From NCBI RefSeq assembly GCF_014633365.1, contig NC_068338.1, positions 9,682,616-9,746,615 of the forward strand: a DNA stretch of 64,000 nt, read 5' to 3'. Source of the stretch: Diospyros lotus (Eukaryota > Streptophyta > Magnoliopsida > Ericales > Ebenaceae). A model generated the notes under the pieces. That model did not search any database, had not been told where the DNA came from, and worked only from the letters and a program-made list of their open reading frames with translations. A program made the position numbers and the translations under genes. Shown here one piece after another: positions 11,506 to 24,268 of the stretch (its first letter is position 1; the number at the start of each line of letters is the position of its first letter).

Positions 11506-13050
11506 CTACTCTATTTCCATTTCCTCGAACAAATGAGGATATTTCTTCCTAATTGTTTCCTTAAGTTCCCACGTTGCCTCGTCATCCGAGTGCTTTCCCC
11601 ACTGAACCGTCACTAACGGGATCTCTTTATTTCGCAACACTTGAGTCCAGCAATCTAAAATTGCTCCAGGTGACTTCGGGTAGGTCAAGTCATTCCTTAG
11701 CTCAATTGTCTCCACCCGAACTCCAAGGGTTGGATCTGGCACATGCCTTCGAAGTTGGGAGACGTTGAACACATTATGAATCCCGGATAAGCTAGGCAGA
11801 AGCACCAATCGATAGGCCAAAGGTCCGACTCTTTCCACAATCAGATATGGTCCTATATACCTTGGCTTCAGCTTTCTTTTACCACTTCCATGCGTCACTA
11901 AATGTTGGGGTGACACCTTGAGATACACTAGATCCCCTACCTCGAACTCTAGATCCCTTCTTCTTTGATCAACGTAAGATTTTTGTCGGCTTTGCGCAGC
12001 TCGAATTCTCTCTTGGATTATTCGAATCTTATCGGTAGTCTGTTGCACAAGCTCGGGCCCCAACATCTGTCGTTCCCCTACTTCAGTCCAACAGATAGGT
12101 GACCGACACTTTCTCCCATACAAAGCCTCATAAGGAGCCATCCCAATGCTGCCGTGGTAACTATTGTTGTACCTGAATTCTACCAATGGCAGATGCTCCT
12201 CCCAATTTCCTCCAAAATCAAGGGCACAAGATCTCAACATATCTTCAAGCATTTGAATAGTCTTTTCCGACTGCCCATCAGTCTGGGGGTGATAAGCCGT
12301 ACTCAATTTCAGCTGGGTCCCCATGCATTCTTGCAAACTCTCCCAAAATCTCGAGGTGAACCTCGGGTCTCGATCTAAAACTATACTTACGGGCGCACTA
12401 TGGAGTCGTACTATTTCCTTTACGTACTACTCTGCAAATTTTCGTACCGGTTGATCCATCCTCGTAGGTAGGAAATGCGATGACTTTGTTAACCTGTCTA
12501 GCCCAACCCAAATGGCATCACAGCCCCTTTGACTCTTTGGAAATCCTGTTACGAAATCCATCATGATATGTTCCTGTTTCCACTCAGGAACTTCCAAAGG
12601 TCTCATCAACCCTGCGGGTTTCTGGTGCTCAATCTTTACCCTTTGGCATATATCACATTGTGCCACCCTCCTAGCCACGCTGACCTTTATCCTAGACCAC
12701 CAATAGATTTCTAGAAGATCTCGATACATCTTCGTGGCTCCTGGGTGCACAGTATACTTAGCTCTATGGGCTTCATCCAAAATTATTTGCCTCAACTCCC
12801 CAAGGTTTGGCACGTACACTCTACCCCGAAACCTGAGAATGCCATTTCGTATCTCAAAATTTAAACTCTTGGGCTGGCCTTGCTCATCTACCCATAGACG
12901 TATACATCGGTCACTTCCACTAGCCTTACGTATCTCGGTCTCTAGTTCCAGTCGAACTGCCAGGCTAGCTACTAGGACAGAAGATCCCTTTGGCACTACA
13001 CTCACCGTCATCAGGCTAAAAGCCTCAATCAGCAACCATTCCTTGGCCAT
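11506..13050 (-). pseudogene. Tekay integrase with chromodomain-like C-terminus
   Basis: This is the 3' half of the Tekay pol, which integrates the element's cDNA. From the 5' side (13050): the end of the RNase H linker; an HHCC zinc finger with H in DEAH, H in TVH, and CDIC near 12660; catalytic D in MMDFVTG (about 12555), second D in [10 protein letters not shown] (about 12375) and E in TDGQSEKT (about 12270). A GPY-like [16 protein letters not shown] lies near 11840, and a terminal [22 protein letters not shown] (11590-11520) resembles the Tekay/Del chromodomain. The frame is continuous except for one TAG at 12427-12429 between the two catalytic aspartates. The upstream half was separated by the copia solo LTR at 13052-15007. 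Confidence 0.9.
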
Positions 13051-13051
13051 C

Positions 13052-15007
13052 TGTTAGTGTAGGTGCTCTAGACCCAATCAGATTGGGCATGTTGTACACT
13101 GACAATTGTAATCATGTTTATTATTTGAATAAGGAGTTGTTCAAATTTACAAGAAGTCATTCTATTATTTTCTTGTTATTATTGTAATAACCGAATGAAA
13201 CTAGATAGAAGTCCATATGATGTATACTGTGAATAATCTATAAAGATATGAGATGATGCATCACAGTTTCTAGACATCATTAAACGTCCAAAGTCGTAGC
13301 AATATCAAGAATGGACATTGACAATTGCGGTAAGACTTGTATGTGCTATGTTTTTGCTATGTGATAGCAATGGGAGTCTCACACCCATAGGCATGGGGAT
13401 GCCTAGACAAGTACATAGGTGACCAATGTTGGAGAACGTGTCACTGGACATGACTCGCCATGAGAATCCATTTTGGTTATATGTTGATGGTATTCTCATA
13501 CGAGATGGGTGTAACTAATCCTTGGACCTGAGGTTGTCACGGTCATCTCATAAGAAGACCGGTATGCTTTGACATCATTTCGATGGGCCTAGACAAAGGC
13601 TACACGTGGGCGATCGTTGGGTATATCGTGAGGCTTATGAAGATGGGTGTATAACCAAGATGGGACTCGTCTATCCCTTGATAGAGGATGATGTATCTAA
13701 GGCGCCTTCGGTGGATATTCACTTTAAATCCATGGCCATGGTGAAAGAGATCAATAAGGAGTTATTGATTTACTTTCTAATTAAGTGAAGATATCCGGAA
13801 GACTAAAGAAAACTCATGTGATCGTTATCAAGCAACACATCGCCATACTTGAGATCACATAAGATACATTGACGAGATGATAGAATTACACGGTAACCAT
13901 GCTCGTGAAAGGTTATTTGCGGATTATGAATCCTTCTGAATAATTGGGTAGGCGCCTTGCTAGAGGCCAATCTTGTCTTATGTGTTTGTACCAACACATT
14001 ACCAACATATTCGGAAGCCTAATGAGTCATACGTAATGGGCACGATGCTTGGCTTAAACCAGGAGAGTGGACGTATGGTTAAGTGGGACACTTCGGCAAG
14101 AAGTTGTGCTGTCGTAGGTTCTTACGGAAAAAGAACAAATAGACGTAATGACGTCGATATGACGAGGAGTCATCATAATGGAAAGAGTTTCCTAAAATGG
14201 CAATTGATTAAATTAGGAATGAGTTTCTAATTTAATAATTTTCTATTTGTTGGAGTGGCAAATAGGAAATAAAATATATTTGGGCTTAAGTTAATATTTG
14301 GACTAAATTGGATTTGGGCCAAATATTAAAATAAATATTATATTTGGACTAAATTAGATTTGGGCCAAATATTAAATATTAAATATTATATTTGGACCAA
14401 ATTAGATTTGGACCAAATATTAAATATTATGTTTGGGCTTAAATTAGATTTGGGCCAAAATATTTTATTTAAACTTATAAAAGGATTGGACCATTTAATT
14501 ATATTCCTAGTTGGACTAGAATAAACCTATTTAATTAAGTTCCTAATTGGACTAAATTAAATGGGCTGGCCCATATCCATTAGGGTTTAAGAAACCCTAG
14601 AGCTCCTTATAAATACCCATTTATGGGTTGCACAAAAAAAAGGGATTTTTGGTGTCATTTTTCAAGAGTTGAAAAACTCATTGCCGTTCACTTTTCCCTA
14701 TTTCTTTTGGCATCAATACGAAACGAGGGCGTTCTTTTACCATCCATACACAAGCCGCACAAAGGAGAAGGAGCTAGCACTCCTATTCCGCTCTCCTTGC
14801 CAACGGACGCGTGACGCGTATCACGAGTTAGAGGCCAGACGCTTGGATGGCTCGAATCCACGAACAACTCGATAATTTAAAGGTTAGATTTATTTATTTG
14901 TTTGTGAATGATTTGATTTCGACGTTGATCTAATCGCTAGGATCGGGGTAAGGTTCAAAATTTTTGAACTACGCTGCTTGTCCCGTAGCGATCTTGCTTG
15001 ACTTTCA
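13052..15007 (+). mobile_element. Ty1/copia solo LTR inside Tekay pol (TSD CCATC)
   Basis: The LTR starts TGTTAGTGTAGG and ends GACTTTCA (1956 bp), with CCATC on both sides (13047-13051 and 15008-15012). No internal region is present, so it is a solo LTR left by LTR-LTR recombination. Opposite in orientation to the other copia LTRs here. TATAAATA lies at 14608-14615, so U3 is about 1.55 kb, long for copia. Three copies share an ORF beginning MGDRWVYREAYGDG (here 13606-13788; 8553-8798 and 17846-18091 elsewhere) with no recognised domain and differing ends, probably not a gene. The RT ORF's last 14 or so codons read into this LTR. Confidence 0.93.
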
Positions 15008-16706
15008 CCATCAACCTGGCCATAACAGTAGGCATAGTCCTACTCAAAGCATCAGCTACCACATTGGCACGTCCCGAGTGATACAAGATGGTGCAGTCGT
15101 AGTCCTTCAGGAACTCCATCCATCGTCGCTGCCTCATGTTCAACTCTTTCTGCGAGAACACATACCTTAGACTTTTGTGGTCTGTGAATACATCGAACGT
15201 CTCTTCGTATAGGTAGTGCCTCCATAGCTTCAAAGCATATACCACCGCTGCCAGCTCCAAGTCATGCGTTGGGTAGTTCACTTCGTGTCTCTTCAACTGG
15301 CATGATCCATATGCGATCACCCGACCATGCTGCATTAATACACAGCCCAAACCAACCTTCGAGGCATCGGTGTATACAACATATCCACCGAGCCCACTAG
15401 GCATTGCCAGCACAAGTGCCGAGGTCAGTTTGTCCTTGAGCTCTTGAAAGCTTTCGTCACACTTGGCAGTCCATTCGAACTTGACCTCCTTCCGTATAAG
15501 CTTCGTCATAGGTGCAGCTATCTTCGAAAACCCTTCCACGAATCTTCGATAGTAGCCTGCCAATCCCAAAAAGCTTCGTACTTCGGTCACGCACGTTGGT
15601 TGCTTCCATCCTCGAACAACCTCAATCTTAGCTGGATCGACTGAGATTCCTTCGGCTGAGATCACATGCCCAAGAAATGCCACTTGGGATAGCCAGAACT
15701 CGCACTTCGAGAACTTGGCATACAATTGGTGTTTCCTAAGGGTTCCTAGCACTATTCTCAAGTGCTCCTCGTGGTCACTTTCATTCGAAGAATACACCAA
15801 TATATCATCTATGAAGACGATCACAAACCGATCCAGGTAGGGCTTGAACACCCTATTCATAAGATCCATAAATGCTGCTGGAGCGTTAGTTAATCCGAAT
15901 GGCATTACAAAATACTCAAAATGGCCATACCTTGACAGAAATGCCGTCTTCGGAACATCATCTGGTTTAATTCTCAACTGATAATATCCGAATCTCAAAT
16001 CAATCTTTGAGAACACCTTCGCACCTTGCAGTTGATCAAACAACTCATCTATCCTTGGGAGCGGATACTTGTTCTTTACTGTGGCCTTATTTAGCTGAAG
16101 GTAGTCAATGCACATCCTTAGACTCTCGTCTTTCTTCTTTACAAATAGCACCGGTGCGTCCCATGGCGACGTGCTTGGCCTAATGAACCCTTTATCAGTC
16201 AACTCCTATAGCTGACTCTTCAATTCTTTCATCTCCGCTGGAGCCATTCGGTATGGCAGAATTGATATCGACTGGGTTCCTGGCACTAACTCAATTGAGA
16301 ACTCGATTTCCCGAGGTGGAGATACTCCCGGTAATTCTTCCGGAAACATGTCCACATATTCTTGTACCACTTGCACCTCATTGAGCTTCGGTACCTCTCT
16401 TTCTTCTAACTGAGCATAAGCTATGAATCCATGAGTTCCTCAGCTCAGCAACTTCGCTGCCTTTATTGCTGAAATCATCTTTCCAATCTCGGGGTTGCCT
16501 TGGCCCTGAAATTTGACCCACCCTTCCTCGAATTTTCTTATGGTCATTATCTTCCTACGACAGTCTATATTGGCGTCGTACTTGGACAAGAAGTCCATCC
16601 CAAGATTACGTCGAAGTCATATACTACTAACAGAATTAGATCAGCCTGGAACCGAACATTACTCAGGCTAATTTCACATCCCCTCACCATTTCTGAGGAC
16701 TTCATA
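15008..16706 (-). pseudogene. Tekay protease tail, reverse transcriptase and RNase H
   Basis: On the minus strand a protease tail (FDVILG near 16610, frameshifted, with an in-frame TGA near 16440) is followed by the linker VSPPREIEFSIELVPGT. RT is intact from 16202: [52 protein letters not shown] and the catalytic box FIDDILVYS near 15800, then FLGHVIS. RNase H follows: [39 protein letters not shown] and [12 protein letters not shown] at 16206-16208 falls where QLQEL is expected, just upstream of RT. The RT-RNase H frame is open to the copia LTR at 15007. The 5' side is cut at 16706 by the copia element; gag and most of protease are missing. Confidence 0.9.
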
Positions 16707-18645
16707 TGAAAGTAAAGCAAGATCGCTACGGGGCAAGCAGCGTAGTTCAAAATTTTGAACCTTACCCCGATCCCGGCGATTGGATCAACGTCGAAATTAA
16801 ATCATTCACAAACAAATAAATAAATCTAACCTTTAGATTATAGAGTCGTTCGCGGATTCGAGCCGTCCAAGCGTCCGGCCTCTAACTCGTGATACGCGGC
16901 ACGCGTCCGTTGGCAAGGAGTGCTAGCTCCTTCTCCTTTGCGCGGCTTGTGTATGGATGGTAAAAGAACACCCACATTTCAAATCGATGCCAAAAGAAAC
17001 GGGAAGAGTGAAAGGCAATACGTTTTTGAACTCTTGAAAAACGACACCAAAAATCACTTCTGTTTTGGGCAACCCATAAAGGGATATTTATAATGAAATA
17101 TCCTAGGGTTTATAAAACCCTAATGGATTGGGCTAGCCCATTAATTCTAATTTAATTGGAATCTTAAGTGGGCTTATTCTAGTCCAACTAGAAATATAAT
17201 TAAATGGCCCAATCCTTTTATAGGTTAAATAAAATATTATGGCCCAAAACTAATTCAAGCCCAAATATATTTTATTTAATATTTAGCCCAAATCTAATTT
17301 GGTTCAAATATAATATTTAATATTTGGCCCAAATCTAATTTAGTCCAAATATAATATTTATTTTAATATTTGGCCCAAATCTAATTTAGTTCAAATATTA
17401 ACTTAAGCCCAAAAATATTTTATTTCCTATTTGCCACTCCAACAAATAGAAAATCATTAAATTAGAAACTCCTTCCTAATTTAATCAATTGCCATTTTAG
17501 GAAACTCTTTCCATTATAACGACTCCTCGTCATATTGACGTCATTTACGTCTATTTGTTCTTTTTCTGTGAGAACCTACGACGGCAAAACTTCTTGCCGA
17601 AGTGTCCCACTTAACCATACGTCCACTCTCCTGGTTTAAGCCAAGGACCGTGCCTATTGCGTATAACTCATTAGGCTTCCGAATATGTTGGCAATGTGTC
17701 GGTACAAACACATAAGACAAGATTAGCCTCTAGCAAGGCATCATGCCTACCCAATTATTCAGAAGGATTCATAATCCGCAAATAACCTTTCATGAGCATG
17801 GTTACCGTGTAATTCGATCCTCTCGTCAATGTATCTTATGTGATCTCAAGTATGGCGATGTGTTGCTTGATAACGATCACATGAGTTTTCTTCGGTCTTC
17901 TGGATATCTTCACTTAATAGAAAGTAAATCAATAACTCCTTATTGATCTCTTTTACCATGGCCATGGATTTAAAGTGAATATCCACCAAAGGCGCCTTAG
18001 ATATATCATCCTCTATCAAGGGATAGACGAGTCCCATCTTGGTTATGCACCCATCTCCATAAGCCTCACGGTATGCCCAACGATCGCCCACATGCAGCCT
18101 TTATCTAGGCCCATCGAAACGATGTCAAAGCATATCGATCTTCTTATGAGATGACCGTGGCAACCTCAGGTCCAAGGATTAGTTACACCCATATCGTATA
18201 AGAATTCCATCAACATATAACCAAAATGGATTCTCATGGCGAGTTATGTCCAGTGACACGTTCTCCAACATTGGTCACCTATGTACTTGTCTAGGCATCC
18301 CCATGCCTATGGGTGTGAGACCCCCATTGCTATCACATAGCAAAAACATAGCACATACAAGTCTTACCGCAATTGTCAATGTCCATTCTTGACATTGCTA
18401 TGACTTGGGACGTTTAATGATGTCTAGAAACTGTGATGCATCATCTCACATCTTTATAGATTATTCACAGTATACATCATATGGACTTCTATCTAGTTTC
18501 ATTCTGTTATTACAATAATAACAAGAAACTAATAGAATGACTACTTGTGAATTTGAATAACTCCTTATTCAAATAATAAACATGATTACAATTGTCAGTG
18601 TACATCATACCCAATCTGATTGGGTCTATAGCACCTACACTAACA
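16707..18645 (-). mobile_element. Ty1/copia 3' LTR
   Basis: It has the same termini as the other copia LTRs (TGAAAGTAAAGC at 16707; CCTACACTAACA ending 18645) and is 1939 bp. Directly outside the right end, the minus strand reads GTGCAAGTGGGAGAT, the standard copia polypurine tract, so this is a true 3' LTR of a minus-strand element. The 5 bases to the left, TCATA (16702-16706), should be its target duplication, but the matching 5' LTR is not in the window. The 81-codon ORF at 17846-18091 is the LTR-internal ORF shared by the family. Confidence 0.92.
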
Positions 18646-18661
18646 ATCTCCCACTTGCACT

Positions 18662-21480
18662 AGAGCCAATCACTCATATATCTTTTACCTGATGATCGAA
18701 CATGACTTTCATGTTTCTCCTGGGACAGAGCTTTAGTCAAGAGATCTACGACGTTGTCATCCGTCGACACTTTCTCTATATATGTCACCACAGCTGATAA
18801 TCTCCATTATCATATTGTGATATCGCAATATAAATTTGGTCTGTTGATGAGACCGTGGTTCCTTCGCTTACGCGATGGCTCCATTGTTGTCCCAATAATT
18901 GTTATTGGATCAACAATTCTGGACACCACTTTAAGTTTATCAGAGAACTTACGGATCCATACAACCTCCTTAGCTGCTTCGAAGGTTGTTTATGTATTCG
19001 ACTTCAGTTGTTGAATCTGCCACAATCTCTTGTTGGAACTCTTCCAACTCATGGCCCAGCCATATAGGCAGAATATGAATTTCGACTATACGTGATTTAA
19101 AATCATCATGGTCGAATTGGAAACTGACATCCATGAACCCCTTCATGGTATGCTCTTAGTCTCTATATAACAAAAACATCTCTTTAGTGCTTCACAAGTA
19201 CTTAAGAATGGTTTCACAGCAATCCAGTGTTTCTAACATGGATCAGCTTGATATCTACTACATATGCTCAAAGTATATGCGATATCAGGCCTCGTACATA
19301 ACATGGCATACATGATCGAGCCAATAACCAAGGCATATTGTGCTCGACTCATCCTATCTCTCTCATCTTGTGTCTTCGAACACATAGCCTTGGAGAGATG
19401 TATTCCATGTGACATGGGAAGACTTCTCCTCCTAGAATCTTCCATGCTAAGCCTCTTTAGCACCCTGTCAATGTACGCGCTATGGGAGACTGCTAGCAAC
19501 CTCTTGGATCTATCTCTATAGATCCTTATTCCCAGAATATAGGCTGCTTCTCCCAAATTCTTCATGGAGAAAATACTTTGAAAGCCATATTTTAACTAAT
19601 TGCATCATGGGAACACCATTCCCTATGAGCAATAAATTGTCCACATATAGGACTAAAAGGACCACCACGCTCCCACTAACCTTCTTGTAAACACACGGAT
19701 CAACTTCCCTTTTGTGAAAAATCAAACCTTTTGATCTTTTCATCAAAACATTGATCCTAACTCCGGGATGCTTGCCTTAATCCATAAATGGACCTTTGCA
19801 AGTTGCAAATCTTATTTGCATGTTTATGAGAAACAAAACTGTCAGGCTGTGTCATATACACATTCTCGACCAGGTTTCCTTTAAGGAAAGTTGTTTTGTC
19901 ATCCATCTGCCATAACCCAGAGTCAATGTCAGACATTGCCTCATCATAGGTAGTAGGCTCATCGTTCACAACCAGAAGCACATCTCCATGTGCCAAGATG
20001 AGAAATCCATATCTGTCTTACTCGCGACGAACCCTCGTCTACCTATGAGGTTCTTGTGTAGAAGGTTGGGGAGTTGACACAACTTCTTGTGTCTGATCTT
20101 TCTCGAGTTCCTGGAGGGGAGTATTTGTTTGTGGTTTGCCTTGAATCTTATTCGAGCTTAACATTCCTCCCACTAGCCATAGCATCTAAGAATTCCTTCT
20201 CAAGGAATACCACATGCTTGGCAACAAAACACCTTTTGTTCACATGGGTGGTAAAAGTAATATCCATTTGGATATCCCACAAACAGATATCTCGTCGATT
20301 TGGGTTGTAGCTTATTACTGTCAACACGTTTAACATAAATTTGACAACCCCAAATCTTAAGGAAAGACAAATTTGGCTTCTTTCCTTTTCATATCTTATA
20401 TGGAGTCTGAGTAACTGATTTACTTGGAACCCTGTTCAAAACAAAGATCGCGGTGAGGAGTGCGTATCCCCAAAATGAAATAGGGAGTTCAGCGCGACTC
20501 ATCATGGACCAGACCATGTCCAACAAGGTCCTATTCCTCCTTTAGACACATCATTCATCTCTGATGTTCCAGGTGGAGTCCATTGTGAGAGAATCACATT
20601 CTGCTTCAGATGATCTAGAAACTCACTGTTCAAGTATTCACCACCTCGATCTGATCGAAGTAATTTGATACTTTTCCCAGTTTGTTTCTCTACTTCAAAT
20701 CTGAATTCTTTGAACTTTTCAAAAGCCTCAGATTTGTGTCTCATAAGATACACAACCAAAACATGATCTATCATCAGTAAAGGTTATAAAGTAGACATAT
20801 CCACCTCTAGCTTGGGTGGACATGGATCCACACACACCAATGTGCACAAACCCTAGCACTTATGTAGCCTCTCTTTACTTTAAAAAGAGACTTAGTCATC
20901 TTGCCAAGTAAACAAGATTCGCAAGCACCATATGATTCATAATCAAATGTGCCAAGATATCCAGCTTTATACAAGTTGGATATGCGGGTCTCATTTATAT
21001 GGCTTAAGGCGACAATGCCAAAAATAAGTGCTATTTAAATCACCTGATTTAAGTCGCTTAATATTTATGTTATTGATAGGAGTATCAACATCAAGGACAT
21101 ACAAACTGTTATGTACTGTTGTTTTACCATAAAACAACTCATTTTTATAAAACGAACAACTATTGTTCTTAAATAAAAATGAATATCCATCCTTGTCAAA
21201 CAAGAATTAGAAATTATACTCCTAGTCAAACTAGGATTGTAGTAACAGTTATGTAACTCCAATACAAGCCTTATGGGCAATGTTAATAAATAGGTCCTTA
21301 CAATTAATGGAACAACTTTTGATCCATTTCCCACATGTAGGTACACTTCTCCTATTATTAATCTCCTCGTACTCCTAAGCCCATACACAAAAGTGTAAAT
21401 AGAACACTAGATCCAGTATCTAATACCCATGTGGATTGATCAGAAGTAGATAGATTAATTCCAATAACATAAATACCTGA
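18662..21480 (-). pseudogene. Ty1/copia pol (protease, integrase, RT, RNase H), decayed
   Basis: From 21480 downwards: protease with active-site WVLDTGSS near 21420; GAG-pre-integrase NSTYFWHCRL near 21010 and CESCLLGKMTKSLF near 20900; integrase core LLRSDRGGEYLNSEF near 20640 and TPPGTSEMNDVS near 20560; RT pieces DKTTFLKGNLVENVYM and YGLRQASRSW (19900-19750); LVLYVDNLLLIG near 19640, where YVDD is expected; KNLGEAAYILGI near 19560; CTRPDIAYTLS near 19260; RNase H end VSTDDNVVDLLTKALSQ near 18760. The join AMSDIDS/LWQMDDKT near 19918 shows about 100 RT codons deleted. Many stops and frame changes. It cannot be functional. Confidence 0.9.
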
Positions 21481-22177
21481 AGTGCCTTGAGTAGAACTCT
21501 TCTTACTCTACACCTCTCGGTTTATCATGGTGGAGATAGATTGCATCCTCTTTGCCCTTTTGGGTTTTTGATCTTTTGGACTTTTCCAGATTGCGCTATG
21601 GAAGAACTTTTCTTCCTTTTGGCTTTCTTACTCTTGGGCTTGCCCCTGTGCACCTTGGGCCCTTCAACTAAGAGAACACTTCCTTTGGCCTATAATCAAT
21701 TTTAGGCTTGGTCTCCCTAAGTATGGATAACCACTCTCCAAGAGTCTTTTCCATAGCTGTTAGGGAGGGACTGTAGCACCAAGTCTAGGGTAAGTTTCGG
21801 CATCCATACCCAAGTTCAGCTCTAGCAACCTATTGATAAAACGTATCATCTCCATGATATGCTTCTCAATAGATGATCCTTGAGCCTAGCCATGATCTCA
21901 TAGGCATCATAACTCTTATGATGCGACCTATGTTTTGGGGTCATGGCGGCCAAGACAATACACCAAGAGATGATCATATCAACCTTGTGCATCGTTCAAG
22001 CCTAATGTGCTACTATTTCCTTAACTAGTGGCTTCGTAAGAAGATAGCTCTCTATCGCATAAAGAATCTTATCATACGTGAGGACTATCCTCAAGATGAT
22101 CTCCTAGTCATAGAAATTAGTCCATTGAAGGTATTATTGCCCTCGAGTATCGATCTTATCGACATGTTTCCAGACAT
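21481..22177 (-). pseudogene. Ty1/copia gag, decayed
   Basis: A start at 22177 (MSGNMSIRSILEGNN) precedes copia gag-like pieces: LRIVLTYDKILYAIE near 22080, VLAAMTPKHRSHHKSYDAYEI near 21930 and ARLKDH near 21880, followed by a basic stretch KSKKAKRKKSS near 21630 that normally lies next to the zinc knuckle. Several frame changes and stops (for example AH*A*T near 22010) break it. No CCHC knuckle can be read with confidence. Confidence 0.7.
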
Positions 22178-23416
22178 TCTGGATCAACAACTGAATAGAG
22201 ATATTATTATAATCATATTGAATACGAAATCATAAATTGCAAGAAGTAACATTTTATGATTGCTCCCACTATTTTCTACGAGTTTGCCACCCTCTAGACA
22301 TAACTCGGGAAATCCCGTTGGAAGATTTCCTAGCAGGCTAGGATCCCATCTCCCCTCGCACAACCTTAAGTGACTCAACAAATTGTGTTAGGATCAATTA
22401 GGTAGGTACTTGCTACCAATTGCATCTCCATGCAACTCCTAGATTCATTGGGTTAACAACTCCTTGTCAAGCACATCATATGTGACTCCCAATCTTTGCC
22501 TCTATACTCAGTAAGGCCTTGAGTGACTCAACAAACCCCACCTTTCTAGTTAAGTCGGACCCATCATTCAGGGACATCTCATGGCCCATGAAGCATAGGA
22601 ATCATAGGTGACACATGACCTTGAATGACTCAACAAATCAAATGCCAGCTAGAAACCTAATGCTTCATAATGATGGAAGGCAAGTTGGCTTAATATTAAT
22701 GAGGGATTTATTATTTATTTACTTAGGTCTCATCACATGCAATTAATCAAATTAATAATGCATAATAAATGACTCAAACCGATGTATGGTATGGATAACT
22801 ACGGCTAGTCCCCTCGAGCCATAGAAGGGAAGCTAGCGGGTCAAACCTAGGTGAAGAATCACATCTTGCTTCATAAGCACATTCTTCAAGCCTTCATTGG
22901 TCTTCGAATCTTGTCTTCAATTTGGCTCCATCTCTTGCTCTTCATACAAACTACAACTATCACTACTTTATTATATTCTACATACATTACATAAAATCAG
23001 AAACCCCGAGTTACATTCGGGGGGAGTGAGATGAGAAGAGAATGTACATCAGAGTATAAGAGAGGCAGGACACGCAAGCCCTATTTCAAAAACCAAATTT
23101 ACAAGCATTCATTCCCAACATAAAATAAATGGTCGACTCGATCCATACCATACACCCATGCAATCAATCTAATTGATTCATTTAGATTATGTTAATTAAT
23201 TGTCGCATCTATTTTAATCTTAATGAAACTCTTTCAATAAATTGAAAAATTTGTATAATTTTGGAAAAATAAAATTGTTTTAATTGTGTTGGGCTTGGAC
23301 TCCATCCATTAGTCTAACTAACAAGGCTCAATAGGCCTTGGATCAACCAATGCATGTCAAACATACACTAGCAGCCCATAATTAATAATAATTTAATTAA
23401 CAACCCCGCCCTATTT
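22178..23416 (-). other. Presumed copia 5' leader and unidentified flanking sequence
   Basis: No coding region is visible. The part nearest gag carries three variants of TTTGTTGAGTCACTYAAGG (near 22375, 22515 and 22625 on the minus strand), suggesting short diverged repeats in an untranslated leader. No PBS of the TGGTATCAGAGC type and no copia 5' LTR terminus could be found, so the element is truncated. From about 22950 the sequence is AT-rich with a GAGTTACATTCGGGG motif at about 23008 and no assignable feature. Confidence 0.4.
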
Positions 23417-23998
23417 TTAATCACGGCCCATAGGTGTCATACACTCATGGATAGAATAAAAATAATAAAAATAGCCAAACAATTTGGCTGGGTCCCACCT
23501 GAGGTTACGGAACGCACTGGGCCACCGAAGGGTCGGCCCGGGTGCTTCACGGGAACTCCGGGGAAGGGTCAAACCCAAGCCCGAGGGAGTGGGAGGGGCC
23601 GGGAGGCGGCTAGGCAGCCCAAACAAACAAAGGGCGAGGCTGAGGCAGCATTGAGCGCGCCTGGCGCGCGTGTAGGCCGCGGATGGGCCGCGCCAGGCGC
23701 GCTGGGGCCGCGCTAGGTGCGCTGGCCGCGGCTGCGAGGGCCGCTGGGGGGTAGGCGCGGGCCACTGGGGCCGCGTCAGGCGCGCAAGGGCCACGCGGGT
23801 TGGCCGCGGGCCGCGCGCGGTTTGCGGGTCGCACCCGCGCCCAGCCTTGCCCTGCGCGCACGCACGGGCGCGCCTGGCAGCCCCAAGGCGCCCGCGGCCG
23901 GCCAAGGCCGCGCCCTGCCAGGGCCATGCGCGCGCTGGGCCGCCCCTGGCCGCGCCCAGCACGTGCGGGCCCCGCGTGGCCTCGTTTTTTGGCCTTCC
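23417..23998. repeat. Very GC-rich imperfect repeat island
   Basis: About 580 bases dominated by permutations of GGCCGCG, GCGCGC and CCAGGCGCGC stand out from AT-rich surroundings. All six frames are open at places simply because stops are AT-rich, giving long ORFs (23417-23962, 23610-23927, 23717-24031) of Ala/Arg/Pro/Gly with no domain. A shorter tract of the same style lies in the solo LTR at 48940-49045, and milder ones in the Tekay LTRs (10480-10560), so it is probably LTR material of an unidentified element. Confidence 0.55.
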
Positions 23999-24268
23999 GG
24001 TGAAATACCCTTAGAAATACCTGGATGGTGAAATACCCTTAGACACAGTAAGAAGTTGAGATTTAGGAGTACCTGGTGTCTTCAATGCAGAAAAAAATCC
24101 ATATGCTCATTGTGGATTTCAAAATCTGAACTAAAAAGGAAGCATAAATTGGTAAACGTTAAAGAGAAATGCTAAACTTATAGAAGAACTAAAAAAAAAA
24201 CACATTCAAAATTAAAAACAACTACATGAAGGCAGAACTAATAGCCTTTTATTCTTATTATTTTTTTT

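Noticed and set aside
18754..19521. Plus-strand ORFs opposite copia pol
   Set aside because: Shadows of the minus-strand copia RNase H and RT regions.
23417..24031. Long overlapping ORFs on both strands (181, 105, 104 codons)
   Set aside because: They come from extreme GC content, which lacks stop codons; composition is Ala/Arg/Pro/Gly with no motif.
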